DNA of 33,053 bases from Clarireedia homoeocarpa (GCA_001465935.1 LNKV01000072.1:1-33053), one strand, 5' to 3'; shown: positions 9,360 through 19,117, counted from the first letter of the stretch. Made by a program: numbers and translations. Notes: generated by a model not told the origin, from the sequence alone.

Positions 9360-9911
9360 GTATCAGAAGAGTATTAAAGGGGGTTTACTTGTTTCATTGG
9401 TTTCATACAACAATAGCTAGAATAGGCATAAGTAGTATATATATATATGTCCTCTCCTTGTATTAGGAGAAGGACAGACCCAAAATCACATCTATGTACG
9501 TCTTCTGTACGAGCCTAGCTGTGCGCGCACCCTGGAGTTATTCCAACAGTTGTTAAATATTTGCTACAAATGTCCGATCTTGGATAACCAATCCAAATTA
9601 AATTTACTCCTTTTATAGCCTTTAGAGTCATCTGCTATCGACCTACTACCGATAGATCTCTTAAACCTCCTGGTCGGAATTAGATAAAAGCTCTAGAGAA
9701 ACATTATCTAGAACTTATAATGCAAAAAGTCAAGGTGGGAAGGACGGACTAACTCCTGACTAAACTAAAAAATGACTAAACTAAACAATGTGACGGAGTG
9801 GACACAAAGTACAATGGCAGAAGCCTAGAAACTCTAGGAGCAAGCTGCAAACTTGGAAGTCAACACTCCGGCAACAGAGCAAAAGTGTATTTCTTCCTCC
9901 TTGTCGCTCCT
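9360..9911. other. Intergenic, nothing recognised
   Basis: Contains short AT runs and a near-duplicate ATGACTAAACTAAA pair around 9765-9787. No gene, RNA or element end is supported. Confidence 0.5.
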
Positions 9912-10630
9912 TCAAATGTTCTCTGTCCTAACCTTCCTAATCCACAATCCCTCAAAGGCCTCCCTCCCATTCTCCAATACTTCCTCATTCAAAGCACTTT
10001 CATTTTGGCCAACAAAACACCACATGCTACTCCCAAAGCTCTCAAGTAAGATCCCCACCAAAATTCAAATCATCATCGGGGCCAGATTGTGAGCCGGACA
10101 ACGATAACTCCCGTTCCCAAACGGCATCCATGCCTTCTTATGCTCAGCACCTGGTTCAGACTCTACTTCTATTCATCTACCCGGTCTAAAGTCCTTTGCA
10201 TCCGCACCCCATACTTCTTCCATTCTTTGCAGATACTCAACATCAATAGCAACCGTTTCCCCGTGTACAGAATCTAGTCGATAGATTCTCCGTGTTGGTG
10301 GATACAAACGTAACGATTCATACGCGATATCTCGAACCGAGCAGCCTTCATTTCGCTGATTAAACTGCTGCACGCTGGGGTCCTCGAGGAACATCTTGAA
10401 GAGTGCATTCCATTTCGCGCTGTAATGACATGAATGCCGAAACCCCATTTCCAAGTAACAGCGAAGAACAACTCTCCACAGCGTTTCATATGTTGGCAGT
10501 AAAATGTTCAGCGGATTTTCAATTTCATTTTCATCGTCCTGAGCATTGCCGAACAGGGTGTCCAGCTCTTGCTGTAATTCTTTCTTCAACGCAGAAATGC
10601 GGGAATCTTTGCTGGTACCAGAAGGTTTCG
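9912..10630 (-). pseudogene. Cytochrome P450 C-terminal fragment, broken
   Basis: Read from about 10630 down to 9912 on the minus strand: NILLPTYETLWRVVLRCYLEMGF (region of helix I), then the helix K block ESLRLYPPTRRIYR with its ExxR motif, then VWGADAKDFRPGR (the PERF-like meander), then the heme loop MPFGNGSYRCPAHNLAP with the cysteine ligand. Stops interrupt it: TGA directly after FRPGR, where most P450s have tryptophan, and TGA after APMMI; both fit TGG-to-TGA. The N-terminal half, membrane anchor included, is missing. The upstream boundary abuts a HET-domain fragment on the opposite strand. The family call rests on three P450 signatures in the right order; the subfamily is unknown. Confidence 0.75.
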
Positions 10631-10654
10631 ATGCTAAAACCAAAAAAAACCTCA

Positions 10655-10923
10655 AATCCTCTTTACGGTCTACGGGGTCTGTATAGGGTATCACGGCCAA
10701 GGAATCTCCCTCAGTCCGTTTATGAGCTTCAAAAGGGCATAAAAATTGTGGAATCTCGACGACCTAAGAGAGTAGGACAATCTATATGGTATCAGCGAGG
10801 TTGGGCGTTCCAGGAACATCTGTTTTCCCGTAGAAGGATTATATTTTATGAAGGAACTGTTCGATGGGAGTGCGACGGCGGTATCTGGTACCATAATTCG
10901 TCTAGTGCATTTTGGCTCTGTGG
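10655..10923 (+). pseudogene. HET-domain fragment
   Basis: The frame reads NPLYGLRGLYRVSRPRN and then WYQRGWAFQEHLFSRRRIIF and EGTVRWECDGG. The R-G-W-(A/T)-F-Q-E-x-L-x-S-R-R block with a following V-x-W-E-C is a signature of the C-terminal part of fungal HET (heterokaryon incompatibility) domains. The N-terminal HET motifs are absent. The fragment is cut on its left by the P450 relic and on its right by a LINE tail, so it cannot make a working protein. It is unrelated in strand and detail to the large NLR at 29.5 kb. Confidence 0.65.
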
Positions 10924-10977
10924 CTTGTCTAAAACTAAGAGAGTGTACAAAGAGGAAGCCGGAATCGAACCCTACTA
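10924..10977 (+). mobile_element. Short piece of the LINE 3' region
   Basis: CTAAAACTAAGAGAGTGTAC and the following AAAGAGGAAGCCGGAAT are identical to 5518-5555 within the LINE tail at 5513. The downstream (GT)n end is missing, so this is a broken copy lying between the HET fragment and the next gene. Confidence 0.6.
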
Positions 10978-11072
10978 TACTCGATTGCGCTCTTACTGAT
11001 GGGTAAATATATATATACGTGTATAATATGTTTGAGGTAATATACTGATTTTTCTGTTTTAGAAACGAAATA

Positions 11073-12131
11073 TTGTTTAGATCTACCACTACAAGAAATT
11101 TACTGCTTCTGAATCTTAGAAGCTTTCCATGCCGCCAACTTAATATCGGAGAAGTTGAATGGCCCCATAACCTACTAGTAAAAGTCGGAGCTATACATTC
11201 AGGATTGATTATACTTGCGAACTACTATGATGATGAAAATAAACAAACCAAATTACACGCTTTTTCAACTGAAGAAGACCTCAAACCAATTCCATCACCA
11301 AGCTTGCCAGAAGGTCTGTCTGTGACTGCAGTTAGTATCGATAAGGGTTACATTTATATAGCTGTTCTCAACAAAAGTATCAGAGGGGAAACATGTCAGT
11401 GGGAGATCCATATCTGGAATCGCAACCCGCTTAAAATGATTTCAAAAATAACTAAGTCAACATTCGATACAAATGATACTGGCGAATGGATACAGCATAT
11501 GGTTATAGAAAAAGACATTCTTATTGCAGTAACAAGTCAAGGACGTTGGATTAAATCCCAACTTTCACAAAATCGAACTCAAATAGTTGGCAATAAACAA
11601 AGCTCGAACAGAAATTCCAATAACCTTGATTTCGGCTGGATTGATACTGTATACTTGAATCAAGATTCAAATCGATTAGTGATGATGCACTTAGTACCTG
11701 GTACCTCGGTAGTAATGGTTCCAGAGGTTTCAGAGAGCAAACTACCCTCCTTTGTCCCGGCGCAATGCTTTGAACCGAAAGATACTTCCAAAAGCTATCT
11801 TCGAGTTTCTACAGATTGTCAAACAGCGATTCGTATCAGCAAAGCTTATTATCATGATAATATTATGAAAAATACTCCTCGACTTGAGATATATCCGCTT
11901 TCAGATAACATACCTTCGTTTAGAATAGAGCCTCTAAGCAAGTCACTAGAAACTGAATTGGGCAGCTTTAGGGATTTATGGGTTAATAAGTATTCTATAA
12001 CATATTTCGGCCCAAATGGTATTATTCAAGTTAGATTGGATAATAACCATGAAGAGAGAGATATAAACGACGAAGCGAGTAACAGCAGTCAGTATATTTC
12101 AATAAGTGACTTTAAATGGAACAAAATATAA
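11073..12131 (+). CDS. 5'-truncated F-box/propeller-like hypothetical protein
   Basis: The frame is open for 352 codons and ends at TAA 12129-12131. It opens with TTG at 11073, not ATG. Just upstream is a good 3' splice site (TACTGATTTTTCTGTTTTAG, ending at 11062), so an earlier exon is expected, but the DNA there is a LINE tail and a HET fragment. The protein has alternating hydrophobic strands (VGAIHSGLIILANYY, VTAVSIDKGYIYIAVLN, CQWEIHIWNRNPLKM, FRDLWVNKYSITYFGPNG) as in the beta-propeller half of fungal F-box proteins; no F-box is visible. I read it as the surviving C-terminal exon of such a gene. The family assignment is tentative; the coding nature is likely because the frame is long, has few repeats and is in AT-rich DNA. 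Confidence 0.55.
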   Translation: MFRSTTTRNLLLLNLRSFPCRQLNIGEVEWPHNLLVKVGAIHSGLIILANYYDDENKQTKLHAFSTEEDLKPIPSPSLPEGLSVTAVSIDKGYIYIAVLNKSIRGETCQWEIHIWNRNPLKMISKITKSTFDTNDTGEWIQHMVIEKDILIAVTSQGRWIKSQLSQNRTQIVGNKQSSNRNSNNLDFGWIDTVYLNQDSNRLVMMHLVPGTSVVMVPEVSESKLPSFVPAQCFEPKDTSKSYLRVSTDCQTAIRISKAYYHDNIMKNTPRLEIYPLSDNIPSFRIEPLSKSLETELGSFRDLWVNKYSITYFGPNGIIQVRLDNNHEERDINDEASNSSQYISISDFKWNKI

Positions 12132-12287
12132 GATGATGCTCAATAGCTCAGCAAGCAAGCAAATAGTAGAACCTCAGGCAGATCACTCGAGAACAGGAAG
12201 TTACGAAGGTCTATATAAGCAAAATGCATTTCCTTAATATATAGAACTTCGTGCTCAACTCAAATAGTAATTCCATTACGTACTTAC

Positions 12288-12371
12288 TTACTTCTCGATC
12301 AGAATCAATTGTTCAATCCCCTGCTTGACTCCTTCAATACACAACCTCACATCCTCTACCACTTCCATGTG
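12288..12371 (-). pseudogene. Possible terminal exon remnant
   Basis: On the minus strand an acceptor-like TATCTCTAG is followed by HMEVVEDVRLCIEGVKQG and IEQLILIEK, then TAA at 12288-12290. It looks like the last exon of a lost gene. No upstream exon can be found, so this is weak. Confidence 0.25.
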
Positions 12372-13505
12372 ACTAGAGATACATTAACAGAAACGGATGT
12401 TAAGGACTTGTTACAACAGGTAGTTAGGTATATAGATATATGGTGCGGCAGATGAAATATGATATATCACATATATGAATAACCTCAATTTCCTCTGTAC
12501 TCGCTACTGTTTCAAACCGTTTCTCGGCTAGAATTCATCATTTATTTTAGAATCTGAAAATTCAATCATAAAGATCGTATTATTTTCTTAGTCGTTGGGT
12601 AGTCAATTAATTGAAGTATACTTGTTATGCAACTCCTGAGAAAGATTTATTCGGCATCTACGTGATATTTACGCTGAGCCTTAGTTTTCAACTTCGATTC
12701 CTTTTGTGAATTTCTACCACTTTAAAAACCACTCAACTCTCCTCTAATATAAGATAAGATGACCTTGAGCTTCATTTGGAGGTGGTCTTGCTACCAAGGT
12801 GGATCTTCTAGCCTTAAGATGAGCACGAGAGTGCATCTTCGCCTTTCCCCCTACTTTCTATAGGTAGCGGCTATGATGTCGTCTGGATATCAGATGTGTC
12901 ATTTCCAGCAGGGTTTGTGGCAGGCCTGTAGCCACTGTTAAGCAAAGGATATTGGATGTGTCTTGCTCTCAGACTGATACGTCAACTTCCTCGATTTTTC
13001 TCTTGACTACGGCGGGGGCCATCTTCCGGCTTCTCGTCCTGCTCCATGTCCTGGCCATGACCACTGATTTCTTCCTCCGTATTCTGGGTCTGATCACGAC
13101 GGGCACGATGTTCTTGTTGTTGCCCTTGGATTCATCCACAACCCCACATCGTACTTTATTCTCACTAAATCATGATTGTAACCTGACAATATGAAATAAA
13201 TATTGATTCTCTATTCATTTATTCTCGTGCTCCTGGTTCCCATACACCATCATAATCTTTTTATATATTCGCCTTATTGACTTGTGCACTTTTGGCTATT
13301 CAAAGGATTTCAAGTTTTCTCTGCAGCAACACCCAGATAGTGATCGACCATTTATTGCCTTGAAGGTATCCTTCAATCCTAGGAAAATCGAGCGAAATAA
13401 TGACGGGCTATGGTATAATTCGATGCCCACAAGGAAGTGCATATATTAAGCTTTTTTTATCTAGCTATTAACAAATACTTTTGATGACCGACAAAACCGC
13501 GATAT
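12372..13505. other. Intergenic with a weak minus-strand coding trace
   Basis: 12372-12700 is AT-rich. Between about 12960 and 13130 the minus strand reads EHRARRDQTQNTEEEISGHG and DMEQDEKPEDGPRR, a charged low-complexity stretch that may be part of a gene or of a LINE ORF1; there is no domain to decide. 13200-13505 is AT-rich without features. Confidence 0.35.
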
Positions 13506-14165
13506 GTGTTCAATCACTCTATTCCTACTCTAACTTGTACTAATGACGCATTTACTACGGTTAAAAAAGTCGAGGAGCTATACGATAGAGCCATTTGTCT
13601 TAGAAAATATGTTGATCTTCCCTTCCAAGAGAGTGTTCTAGATATACCAATCTTTCTAGACCTCAATGCTGCAGGGAAGCTCAGAAAATTATCATTATCA
13701 TACAATTTTTTTTACCGGACATTGAAAGACTTTGCGCACCGTGCTGGATTTAAAAATAAATTCACACCTTACATATTGAGACGCATTTCGCAAACATTTC
13801 AGATAAGAAATCTACTCCCTTCCACGAATCTGCCATTCATTTGCTTATTCTTCTAGAAAATGTGACATTTGCGGGGAGAAATAAAATTTTGAGTCAAACA
13901 AGCGATAAAGTTTTCTTGACGATTTATCTTAGTTCATATTCCACCGCTGATATGCAAAGCTTGATCTTTAGGCAGGAACGCCGCACAAAACTTGTCCACT
14001 TTGCTCGCAGCTTGAACACGAATCGAGGTACGCCTTTAAGAGTCATAACATCCGCATTCATGCCGATTGTTTCGCGGTACCCCAAGGTTGTTGCTGCTGC
14101 ACAACATAACGAAGATATGAAAGAGAAAGCTGTTGACGGTTCAGCGGATATGGCACTGTACCGAG
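13506..14165 (+). pseudogene. DUF3435-family tyrosine recombinase relic (captain-like)
   Basis: Two frames give collinear blocks. The first (13506-13856) has VKKVEELYDRAICLRKYVD, then LPFQESVLDIPIF and AHRAGFKNKFTPYILRRISQ, matching the 'AGxxxxxTxYxLRR' part of DUF3435. The second (from about 13871) has RNKILSQTSDKVFLTIYLSS, STADMQSLIFRQERRTKLV, then RYPKVVAAAQHNEDMKEKA and DGSAD, matching the 'RNxILxHxxSxVFxxxYxS' and following helices. DUF3435 proteins include the captains of Starship giant transposons and relatives. A frame change between 13780 and 13870 and loss of the N-terminal half show the copy is dead. Its orientation would place any cargo to the right. No Starship boundary is visible. 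Confidence 0.65.
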
Positions 14166-14168
14166 TAG

Positions 14169-14245
14169 CGCTTATAAGCTTCCAGTGGATTGAATAATAG
14201 GATAGTCTTCAATTTGATTCAACTGTTCTAAGGAGGCTATCTATA
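14169..14245 (-). repeat. LTR-element fragment matching 23199-23275
   Basis: CTTATAAGCTTC, TTTGATTCAACTG and GGCTATCTA occur here in the same order and spacing as at 23201-23275, where they flank the end of an LTR-like sequence. The copy is short and starts immediately after the DUF3435 relic. Confidence 0.5.
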
Positions 14246-14250
14246 TGCCG

Positions 14251-15064
14251 AAGTTATCACTAAGTTGATCCGTAAGTAGGTGGGGCAAGGCCCTCACTAT
14301 AGTAGTTCCAATACATAGTATACTTATAAGCATTAATACGTAATTCTGGAGTGAGATATCTTTTTAAAGAAATATAGATGAATCTGGAAATGGAGCTTTC
14401 TTCTATTTGCACTAAGAAATATAAATTAATTAAATATACCATACGTCTTTCATAGAAAGGTTAAAATCGTTGAATAAAGGAAGTTAATCTAGATTGGATT
14501 GATCTAATTAAAATGTGTTTTCCATCTGCCAACTGTACTAGGTTTGTCTGCTCGAAATTCCGAAACAGGCTAAGTTTTCTGCTCGAAATTCAATACGGAA
14601 AATTAAGCGAACCACCTCGATTTCGACCATAAACTTACTAACTTCAAATATCTGTCATAAAACATCTAATAAAGATATAGCAATAAGAAAAGTATATCTG
14701 TAATTTTATAGATAACTGTATTCATAATATCAGTCGTTATATTGAGATTTTCCTGTTTGATCGCGACCGACCAAGGCCTATTTGTTAGATGGTAGATTGC
14801 GAATATCCTTAGAGACGGAAGAAATAGACAGATTCTTAATCCTTTAATTTAGTTCTTCGATATCTAGATATCAAAAGGAGAAATATTAGTACGATTGTAT
14901 AAGCAGATACTTCGACTATCTTAGTAGGATGATCTAGTCTAGCAAACGTTGATAGTCGCCTATAGTACAGTACTGGAAAGGGCCTCCTATAAGAAGTGAT
15001 AGGTTTTGTCGATCGTGTCCCGGCAGTCTTAGCTAGTGCTCGTTGTCTTTATAGGAAAAAAATA
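14251..15064. other. AT-rich gene-free stretch
   Basis: No frame above noise. TpA-rich sequence suggests RIP. The last ~100 bp are the 3' flank of the UstYa-type gene. Confidence 0.5.
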
Positions 15065-16047
15065 TCATCCAATATACTCTACTTGCCACTTATTATCCAT
15101 CCATTCCTCAATCTTGTCAAAATTCCGGCATTTATGCTGTGACCTAAAATTCGCTCGTATACCTTCCGGCGACTCCGGATCATTAAGCATAAAAATAGGG
15201 GTCACATCCGCGAAACACATTATGGCCAGGCGTAAAGTTTCAATACAGTGATCAACGTGCATTCTGTTGCCAATTGCCGTAGAGTTGAGTTCTGCAGGCG
15301 GCATAGCGTAGCGGCCCATTTGCATCCAGGTATACTTTCGGACAAGATTCTAAAGATTTCGGGTTAGTATATATAAATCAAAGCATTGTAAGAGAAAGGG
15401 AAAACGTTACTAGACAGTGCAATTGGTGAAATGCTTCGATTGTCGCCACGTATCCGAGTCCGGATTCGCTGGGCACGCGCACTAGTTTGGAGGAGTTTAT
15501 TTCTTTGAAGAGCGAAATCTTGTCTTCTGGAATTATGACACCGTGTTCTGCGACTATTTGTAAGTTTTCCAGATGATGTTTACAAGCTACGACTTACTGA
15601 ATGTCAAATTTTCCCAAGCTGCTTCTCGTTCTGGTGTAGGCGGCCCTCGATAGATATTTTGGACACCAAAGGCGTTGTTCCAAGTTATTTCTTGGTATTC
15701 AACTACGTCTGCTTCTATAAGTGGGGCTATTTTTCCCCGCTATAGTCAGTGGTGCCTATAGGAGACATTCTGTTTTCAGACTTACACCAGACTGATGATT
15801 GAATTGCTAGCTTCTGATCTGGTGATGATTTCTCATTAAAGATAACAAGTATAATCAAGGTTGTTGTCAGAATAAAGATGATGATTGAACATAGAAGTGT
15901 GACAGGGTACCAGCTCTCAAACATGCGGGTTTTCCAGTCTCTAGAGGTAAGAGTTTCACCGGGAAAATTGAAGTCAGTGTCCGTTGAGCTCCTTGAAGAC
16001 TTATCTTCGGAGAGCAAAGGAGAAAACGATGCTTTCCGTTTTTCCAT
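15065..16047 (-). CDS. UstYa-family (DUF3328) oxidase, four exons
   Basis: Exons on the minus strand are 16047-15786, 15726-15598, 15553-15411 and 15349-15065. They splice to 819 nt encoding 272 residues, the usual family length. Introns are 59, 44 and 61 nt, with GTAAGT, GTAAGT and GTAACG donors and TAG ends; intron 3 has a TACTAAC branch. The protein has a charged N-terminus, one membrane helix (about residues 49-70), YRGPP (113-117), VRVPSESGLGYVATIEAF followed by HQLHC (173-177), a second HVDHC (209-213), and HKCRNFDKIEEW (250-261). The two HxxHC motifs define UstYa-like proteins, which carry out oxidative cyclisation or crosslinking of ribosomal peptides such as ustiloxin and cyclochlorotine, probably with a metal bound by these residues. 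All motifs are intact. The gene diverges from the repeat-peptide gene at 16933, which could encode its substrate; that link is inferred from layout. Confidence 0.9.
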
Positions 16048-16932
16048 AATTTCTCTCTATGCTAAGCGAAAAGGGAGTGAGCAAAGAAATGTTAAGGCTC
16101 TGACGGCAGTAACAATGAAAAAAGATGTGATTAAGTAGGAAGCAGAACGAGAAAAAACTTAACATTTAGCTTAGCTCACAGCTACATCATCCTTTGTACA
16201 CGGGACGGTATGGCAAGGGACTAGTGAAGTGAAGTGAGACAATAGCTTGTCAGCAAGCTCTTTTATATTAGTAGTCACTGGTGGGTAACATCACTCTGTA
16301 CGGATTTGTCAGCATATCCGCACCAAAATTCGCTTTAAACCCGTACGGAGCAATGTGACCCATTCATGAGCTAGATTCTTCGCTCAGATAGCTAGATTGT
16401 GGAATCTGGGAGCTATCCCAGTTGGAAGAGTTTTTCACGACTGATGACACATTGCACAGAGGGCGAACACTGTATTGTATTGAAGATGATGATTATTCGT
16501 ACTGTAAGTGAGCAGCTAACCTTAGACTGTGCTTTTGATTATTTGATCAAGCAGATGGGTGCAAAGGGCTATAGGTGAGGAAAGACAAAGTGGATGATTG
16601 AGGAGCAGAACTTGCCCACTTGATCAGCTGACAGTAACGGGGCAAGCGTAGCTAAACATTTGAAGTTATTGAGTGTGCTTGGTGTGAGGCTAATTTCGAA
16701 TCTTACAATACAAAGAAAGTTCATTTTCATCGGCAGTCATCTTTTCATCAACAATCAGCAATTGAAGGCGGAAGTTCGGCCGTGCCTAGACAACCAACTG
16801 TGTAAGGCATATAAGTAGCTTCAAACCCCACCCCAGCTGCCAGCTCTCTTTTTTAAACGCTATCATTGCCGCTTACATAGCATCGGTATTCTAAATCTAC
16901 TATATATTAATTTCTCAAAGGTCGATTCCATC
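16048..16932. promoter_or_regulatory. Shared divergent promoter region of the UstYa gene and the repeat peptide
   Basis: This 885-bp interval separates two gene starts that point away from each other. Towards the peptide gene it has CATATAAG at 16808-16815, a pyrimidine-rich CTCTCTTTTTT near 16843 and an AT-rich leader to the ATG at 16933. It contains the inverted repeat described separately. No other gene is seen in it. Confidence 0.55.
16282..16362. promoter_or_regulatory. Inverted repeat with CGG half-sites in the divergent promoter
   Basis: Arms 16282-16303 and 16341-16362 are 22 nt each and pair at 18 of 22 positions without gaps, around a 37-nt loop. The right arm begins with the palindrome CCGTACGG and the left arm ends TGTACGG. 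CGG half-sites are what fungal Zn2Cys6 dimers bind, so this is a candidate operator. It could equally be a small fold-back relic. Confidence 0.45.
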
Positions 16933-17190
16933 ATGAAAAACCTTCTCAGTACAATTTTCCTCGCTGCCGTAGCAACCGGCGTTTACGCTGTACCCGTATC
17001 TCCGGACACCCTTGATAGCAGAAACCTCGCGGCTAAGACGGCCTATACTGTTAATGCATATGGAAAAGAGATTGCAGCTGCGGATGAGGTCGAGGTACTT
17101 GGCAGAACTCTCGCGGCTAAGACAGCCTACACTGTTGATGCATATGGAAAAGATATTGCAGCTGCGGATGCGGTCAAGGTACTTGGCTGA
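16933..17190 (+). CDS. Small secreted repeat peptide, candidate dikaritin-type RiPP precursor
   Basis: The frame encodes 85 residues. MKNLLSTIFLAAVATGVYA is a clear signal peptide with an AxA-like site (VYA before VPVSP). After VPVSPDTLDSR come two 28-residue repeats at codons 31-58 and 59-85; the second lacks its final residue because the stop replaces it. Each holds LAAKTAYTVNAYGK or the N-to-D variant, then an acidic/alanine spacer (EIAAADEVEVLG) and R in the first copy. The repeats match at 75 of 84 nt. Precursors of ustiloxin-type RiPPs have this plan: secretion signal, then tyrosine-containing cores repeated with spacers. Here the likely core is TAYTV(N/D)AYG, with two tyrosines five residues apart and lysines on both sides; there is no dibasic KR site, which is unusual. 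A third, degenerate repeat lies beyond the TGA. The divergent UstYa gene is the main support. It could instead be an effector-like repeat protein. Confidence 0.7.
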   Translation: MKNLLSTIFLAAVATGVYAVPVSPDTLDSRNLAAKTAYTVNAYGKEIAAADEVEVLGRTLAAKTAYTVDAYGKDIAAADAVKVLG

Positions 17191-17238
17191 ATTCTCGCTG
17201 GTAAGACGGCCTATATTGTTAATACATATGGGATTTAA
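17023..17238 (+). repeat. 84-bp direct repeat, 2 full copies and 1 partial
   Basis: Units are 17023-17106, 17107-17190 and 17191-17238. All three contain the codons for K-T-A-Y-x-V-x-x-Y-G (TAYTVNAYG, TAYTVDAYG, TAYIVNTYG). Unit 2 ends in TGA where unit 1 has AGA. Unit 3 breaks off at TAA after YGI. Confidence 0.9.
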
Positions 17239-19117
17239 AATGGTGCACGCGCTAGGGTAGATTATATTACAGTTATCATAATGGATATTCTTCACTTCTC
17301 CGCCCACAACAACTGCAAAGTTCTTGAAAAGCAACCTCCGTATCCTTCAACATCTGTTACTTTCACTCTGATTCTAAGGATATAAATCCTCCTCATGCGC
17401 CGATCCACATTTATTACAAAGCTCTTGAACCACAATCTCATCACCTTAACACCTACTCCTCGCACTCTATCTCCATGAGTTCTAGCTAACTTTTATTTGA
17501 ATTTGCAACAAGTACAAATCTCCAAGAACAAATTCCAAAATATCAGTAACTAGTGAAGATTACTATTAATTGTGATTCACAAAAAGGCTATTCTGTAGAG
17601 ACATCTAGAGGGCTTTATAAGAAGTCACTGGCCATTGTACGGCCAATCAAGACCTACCCTTGGATGGGGATGACATTCCCATTGTGTTGCTGCCTCCCCA
17701 GAGACCTCTGGTATCAATTTTTTGTGCCATATCCTGCTCTATTGCTTCAATCCTAATGATGACGGCAAGCCCTTCAAATGAGACGTCTCGTCCAGCCAGC
17801 CGACCGCTTGCATATTACGTTCCTGCGGATTGTATAACTATATGTGAAGCTGAAGCAAAACCAGCAGCCATTATCAGATATAAATCACAATTGTCACTCC
17901 ATGAGAGTGGCGTCACGTTTTAGTTTCATACTATGCCATTTTGGAACGTCAGGTGCGCCCCGATAGAATACGAGTGGTCAACAACATAGTGCCAGGCTGG
18001 AGCTGAGTACCGGAACGGACAACAGAGAAACAAGTGAACTTTAGAGATGCTGACGTTAGCAACGTCCCCACCACCCAACACAGCGGCCCTGGCTGCTGAC
18101 GTGATGGGAGAGGGAGAAGGTATGACAGGACGAGCGGACGGCGGCGTGTAGGGGCGACGTAGGTGACGCAATGAGGAGACAAGCGGGTGGTCCTTCTCGT
18201 TCACAACCAGGTATAAATCCAATGCCAGCACCGTTGGATGATAAATATGGAATTAACGGGCATTATCGAGTTCGCAAGATGGCAGTTGATCTAGGGGCGC
18301 ATTCTAGGCATTCTCCTCGACGATATAAAGCACTTGTTAGTCCAGTTCCAAATCCTGTGCGCGATCAGGTATCTACCTTAGCGCAAGTGTACATCGCCGT
18401 TAACTTTTCAAACGATTAATAATCACAACTAATCAAAGTAAAAAGTCAATGCCAGTATTCTGGCGGCCAGAGCACGATATCAGAAAAAAAAGGAGCTAAT
18501 AATAATTCGAAAATGCAAATCTGGATTTACCAGTGTAGATAGTACAAATCGAAGTTCCGGTTCCTTGACCAGTTATACAATCCACTCTTTCCATCCAACA
18601 ACTCCTCCGAACGAGCGATTTGTATTAGCTATTCAGAGAAAGTTGTACTGGGCCTGATGCTTCTGTAGCATTCTATAGAAGACTACGCAATTATTGAAAC
18701 TTGTCTCTTGCCCACAGTGGAATATGAGAACGATATTTCGTGGAAAGTTATTGCTTTTAGCCATGATTGTGCTTAATCCCCCTGAAGTCGAGCATTCTTG
18801 AAGTACAAGCTCGAGCTCCAGCGGCTCATCCATCTCCGGTATAACAGGATATGTCACAGAGGTAGAGTGGTTGTCTTTTAAGAGATGAAGCTAGACGAAA
18901 TCCTATACTCATATTCAGCGTATCGAAAATTGGGAGAGAATTCGGATATGTATAAACTTATAATACGAAGATCGCTGATCATTCAGCTGACCATTAGAGA
19001 CTTCCTAACGTCTTATATCTCCAGGAACAAGCAAGTATATGATTTCTCTGACATTATTAAACATGCTGAATAAAGTACGGAAGGCGAAATGAACTCTTGG
19101 AGATGTGTTTGTTTGTA
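17239..19117. other. Gene-poor stretch with weak coding traces
   Basis: Nothing here is firmly supported. A plus frame at 17660-17923 (LPLDGDDIPIVLLPPQRPL) and one at 18171-18419 (GINPMPAPLDDKYGING, HYRVRKMAVDLGAHSR, followed by a GTATCT that could be a donor) read somewhat like protein. A minus frame at 18633-18857 (VIPEMDEPLELELVLQ) and a plus frame at 18885-19073 are weaker. None shows a known domain, and none could be identified as a further tailoring gene for the peptide locus. Confidence 0.3.

Noticed and set aside
10950..10975. GGTTCGATTCC on the minus strand, like a tRNA B box
   Set aside because: No A box, no cloverleaf stems, and the homologous LINE copy at 5545 lacks it.
16915..17334. 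139-codon minus-strand frame with repeats over the peptide gene
   Set aside because: It is the mirror of the 84-bp repeat. It has no signal peptide, and the plus frame has a clear signal sequence, promoter and start.
17239..19117. Further tailoring enzymes (methyltransferase, tyrosinase, peptidase, second UstYa) next to the peptide
   Set aside because: No frame here shows their motifs; only weak unplaced coding traces are visible.
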